From contig CAJXFN010000070.1 in NCBI GenBank assembly GCA_913052655.1, forward strand, positions 1-7,375: a stretch of 7,375 nucleotides of DNA, given 5' to 3'. Shown piece after piece: positions 4,789 to 7,375 of the stretch; position 1 is the first letter of the stretch; every line of letters starts with the position of its first letter. Made by a program: the position numbers and the translations under genes. A model generated the notes under the pieces. The model saw only the letters and a program-made list of their open reading frames with translations, was not told the origin of the DNA and searched no databases. Source of the DNA: an uncultured Flavobacteriales bacterium (GTDB lineage: Bacteria; Bacteroidota; Bacteroidia; Flavobacteriales; BACL11).

Positions 4789-7375
4789 AATGTTTATAAA
4801 TCTCTTTCATAATTTCTGTTCTAACATCCATTTTTAAAAGTTTTAAATTTTCAGCATCAGGATGAATTCTGTTTGATAAAAATATATAAATTAATTCAGT
4901 TTCAGGATCAGCCCATGCTATTGTACCTGTAAAACCTGTATGGCCGAAAGAAGATAAAGAAACACCTTCACAAGTAGGACCTCCAAATCCAGGTTCTGGT
5001 TTGTCAAATCCAAGTCCTCTTCTATTTTTATTTTCTAAAAAGTGGCTTTTAGTAAATAAATCCATAGTCGAAGAACTTATATATCTTTCATCACCATATT
5101 CTCCTTTATCTAAGTACATTTGCATTAATTTTGCTAAATCATTAGTATTAGAAAAAATGCCAGCATGCCCTCCAACTCCTCCTTGCATGGCAGCTCCCAT
5201 ATCATGAACATATCCTTTAATAAGCTGACTCCTATAAGTGTAATCTTGTTCCGTTGGAACTATTCTATTTTTATTTAAAGTATTTAAAGGTAAATAGCTT
5301 AAGTTTTCCATTCCCAATTTTTTATAGAAATATTTTTCTGATAATTCATTTAAACGCTCTGAATAAGTACTTTCAATAATTCTTTTAAAAAAATAATATC
5401 CTAAATCTGAATATTTATATTTTTTGGAATCCCTCAATTCAGAATATTTAATGAGGTTAAACATTGTATCAGGATAAGAAAAATGCAAATAAATATCTTT
5501 TGCAATTTCATTTGGATATATAGCAGAGTACTCAGTACTATATAAGGTGTCTCTTAATACTTTAACTCCATTTATAGTATCATCTTCTAAGGTATATCTA
5601 TAGAAAGGAATCCATGATTTTAACTTTGCTTGATGAGAAAGTATATCTTTTATTAGAAGTGAACCTTTGTCTGATGTATCTAAATCTAAATATGTAGATA
5701 AACTGTCATCAATATTTAATTTTTCGTCATCAACCATCTTCATCAGCATAGGAACAGTGGAACTTATTTTTGTTATTGAAGCAAGATCAAAAACATCATT
5801 ATTTCTTAGTTTTCGTTTCTTTTCATAAGTATGAAAACCATAAGATCTATTAAGCAAAATCTTTCCAGATTTTGCTACTAATATCTGACAAGATGGAGTA
5901 GCTTTTTGATTTATTGCATTATTAGCAATGCTATCTATTTTGTACAAATCTTGCTCATTTACTCCAAATTCTTCTGGAATTGTATATCCTAATCTAATTT
6001 TTTTTGTATTTCTACCAGAATTTATAGGAAAATGCTTTGTACTTACTGGTATCTTTCCTTTCATTGGAATTCCTCCAAAAATAGCTTGAGCAGACATTTC
6101 TTGAGAAATTTTGCTATTTTGATAAGATAAAACTATTGCGTCAAAATTATTTACAAATAAAAATGAATTTAATGAATATGGATTAGCAAATACTGATACA
6201 ACAACTTTTGATTGTATCGCTATTTTCTGAACAAGTAAATCACAATCTTTACTAAATTTATAACTTTTCCAAGCATTAGCATTCGATTTATGAATACCAA
6301 TAAGTACTAAATTATATTTTGAAAGTTTAGATAGTAACTCCTCTTGTTGTTTTTCAGAAGCATTTTCACTTATATTAAAGTGATCGATTTTTGCATATTT
6401 AGATAATGTAGATTGAAAATCTGAACCTGATTCGCCTATACAAACAGACGCTATATTTAAAGTATCCAATCTTTTAAGAGGTAATAGATTATCATAGTTT
6501 TGTACTAGCGTAATTGAATTTTCTATTAATTTTCTATTAATATAATGAGTTTTGTTTATCGTAATTTCATTTTTTACCTTATCTAAATTAATAGGAGAAA
6601 ATTTCGATAGACCCATCCAATATTTATAATTTAATATCTTTCTACATCTTTTATCTACCTCCTCTTGAGATATTTCTTTATTACTAATTGCTAATTTAAT
6701 TTGATTTATAGCCTTAGGAACATCTTCAGAAAACAGAAGAATATCATTACCAGCTAATAAAGCTTTTACATCAACAATTCCTGGTTCGTAATACTTGCTA
6801 ACACCTTTCATGTTTAAAGCGTCTGTAATTACTAACCCTTCAAATGCAAGCTTATCTTTCAATAAATCATTTACTAACCTTGGAGACAGAGAAACAGCTT
6901 GGTTTTTAGTATTGTCTATCTCTGGAATATACAAATGGGCGACCATTACAGAACCTAAACCACTATCAATTAAAATCTTAAAAGGAAGTATTTCTACCGA
7001 ATCTAATCTTTCTTTAGAATGATTTATTGTTGGTAGGCTTTTATGAGAATCTGTATCTGTATCGCCATGTCCAGGGAAGTGCTTAGCACAAGCTAAAATC
7101 CCATTGTCTTGCATTCCTAACATATACTGAACCGCTAATTCACCCACTCTTTTAGGGTTTTCTCCGAAAGATCTATTTCCAATTATAGGGTTTTCGGGAT
7201 TAAAATTTACATCAACAACAGGCGCGAAATTAATATTAACTCCTATAAGTTTACATTGACGAGCTATCTCTTCGCCCATCTCATAAATAAGTTTTTCTTC
7301 CTGTATTGATCCTAAAGTCATTTGCCAAGGAAAACGTAAAGCAGAATCTAATCTCATAGAAATTCCCCACTCCGC
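4772..7375 (-). CDS. NagZ-like GH3 beta-N-acetylhexosaminidase fused to beta-lactamase-fold serine hydrolase (5' partial)
   Basis: The frame is open to the window edge and 867 residues are visible. The first Met (7357) is internal: the preceding codons read AEWGIS, and AEWGISMRLD matches a conserved point well inside the GH3 domain. About 100 N-terminal residues, including any signal peptide, are therefore missing. Numbering from the edge, residues 1-250 are the GH3 barrel. They carry KHFPGHGDTDTDSH (98-111), whose Asp109-Ser-His111 is the NagZ-specific acid/base dyad, and GLVITDALNM with probable nucleophile Asp185. Residues about 285-465 resemble the GH3 second domain. Residues about 475-867 are a class C beta-lactamase/PBP-like hydrolase with SITK (Ser533, Lys536), YSD (655-657), GGVGGHAG (732-739) and HTG (812-814). 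NagZ cleaves GlcNAc from muropeptides. The second domain resembles B. subtilis AmiE, so amidase activity on MurNAc-peptides is plausible but inferred. It heads the visible operon and overlaps bshA. Esterase or peptidase activity is possible instead. Confidence 0.9.
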   Translation of the reverse strand, partial: AEWGISMRLDSALRFPWQMTLGSIQEEKLIYEMGEEIARQCKLIGVNINFAPVVDVNFNPENPIIGNRSFGENPKRVGELAVQYMLGMQDNGILACAKHFPGHGDTDTDSHKSLPTINHSKERLDSVEILPFKILIDSGLGSVMVAHLYIPEIDNTKNQAVSLSPRLVNDLLKDKLAFEGLVITDALNMKGVSKYYEPGIVDVKALLAGNDILLFSEDVPKAINQIKLAISNKEISQEEVDKRCRKILNYKYWMGLSKFSPINLDKVKNEITINKTHYINRKLIENSITLVQNYDNLLPLKRLDTLNIASVCIGESGSDFQSTLSKYAKIDHFNISENASEKQQEELLSKLSKYNLVLIGIHKSNANAWKSYKFSKDCDLLVQKIAIQSKVVVSVFANPYSLNSFLFVNNFDAIVLSYQNSKISQEMSAQAIFGGIPMKGKIPVSTKHFPINSGRNTKKIRLGYTIPEEFGVNEQDLYKIDSIANNAINQKATPSCQILVAKSGKILLNRSYGFHTYEKKRKLRNNDVFDLASITKISSTVPMLMKMVDDEKLNIDDSLSTYLDLDTSDKGSLLIKDILSHQAKLKSWIPFYRYTLEDDTINGVKVLRDTLYSTEYSAIYPNEIAKDIYLHFSYPDTMFNLIKYSELRDSKKYKYSDLGYYFFKRIIESTYSERLNELSEKYFYKKLGMENLSYLPLNTLNKNRIVPTEQDYTYRSQLIKGYVHDMGAAMQGGVGGHAGIFSNTNDLAKLMQMYLDKGEYGDERYISSSTMDLFTKSHFLENKNRRGLGFDKPEPGFGGPTCEGVSLSSFGHTGFTGTIAWADPETELIYIFLSNRIHPDAENLKLLKMDVRTEIMKEIYKHFGNKK

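Noticed and set aside
5001..7022. Short plus-strand open frames opposite the hydrolase gene
   Set aside because: Antisense shadows; the minus-strand frame has clear catalytic motifs throughout.
6600..7357. GH3 domain as a beta-glucosidase or beta-xylosidase (BglX-like)
   Set aside because: The KHFPGHGD...DSH loop is the NagZ hallmark. Glucosidase-type GH3 enzymes lack this Asp-x-His dyad.
1..7375. Accessory or defence system, mobile element, or CRISPR array
   Set aside because: All sequence is accounted for by five conserved housekeeping or secretion genes and short gaps. I saw no direct-repeat arrays, transposase, integrase, terminal inverted repeats or compositional break.

Overview
The window looks like ordinary core chromosome of a low-G+C member of the Bacteroidota, most likely Flavobacteriia-like. 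The evidence is the gene content (a type IX secretion plug protein, a bacillithiol glycosyltransferase, and a NagZ/serine-hydrolase fusion of the Bacteroidota type), the strongly A+T-rich base composition, two TAnnTTTG-type promoter elements, and A-rich leaders without Shine-Dalgarno sequences. I see no insertion sequence, prophage, CRISPR array, tRNA, rRNA or clear sign of horizontal transfer. Almost every base is coding, and the longest gap between genes is about 60 bases.

Layout. The left part (1-3014) has two plus-strand genes, each with its own likely promoter: a secreted type IX secretion system plug protein (54-1337) and pruA, the L-glutamate-gamma-semialdehyde (1-pyrroline-5-carboxylate) dehydrogenase (1386-3014). 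The right part (3074-7375) is a tightly packed minus-strand operon. It reads from the right edge: a NagZ-like glycoside hydrolase family 3 enzyme fused to a beta-lactamase-fold serine hydrolase (its start is cut off by the window edge), then bshA (bacillithiol synthesis step 1), then coaE (dephospho-CoA kinase). The fusion gene and bshA overlap by 17 bases, and bshA and coaE overlap by 4. The two gene blocks converge at 3015-3073.

How the genes may work together. The operon joins peptidoglycan turnover to two low-molecular-weight thiol cofactors. The fusion resembles the separate NagZ and AmiE muropeptide-rescue enzymes of Bacillus subtilis joined in one chain. It could release GlcNAc that, via UDP-GlcNAc, feeds BshA. 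CoaE completes coenzyme A. The metabolic link is inference; the overlaps show only that the genes are probably co-transcribed and translationally coupled. The plug protein implies that the rest of a type IX secretion system (SprA/Sov and others) lies elsewhere in the genome. PruA provides proline catabolism and has no evident link to the plug gene.

I did not find an undescribed biological system here. The most notable items are the bifunctional cell-wall enzyme, the overlapping TTG start of bshA, and the clustering of the two thiol-cofactor genes.
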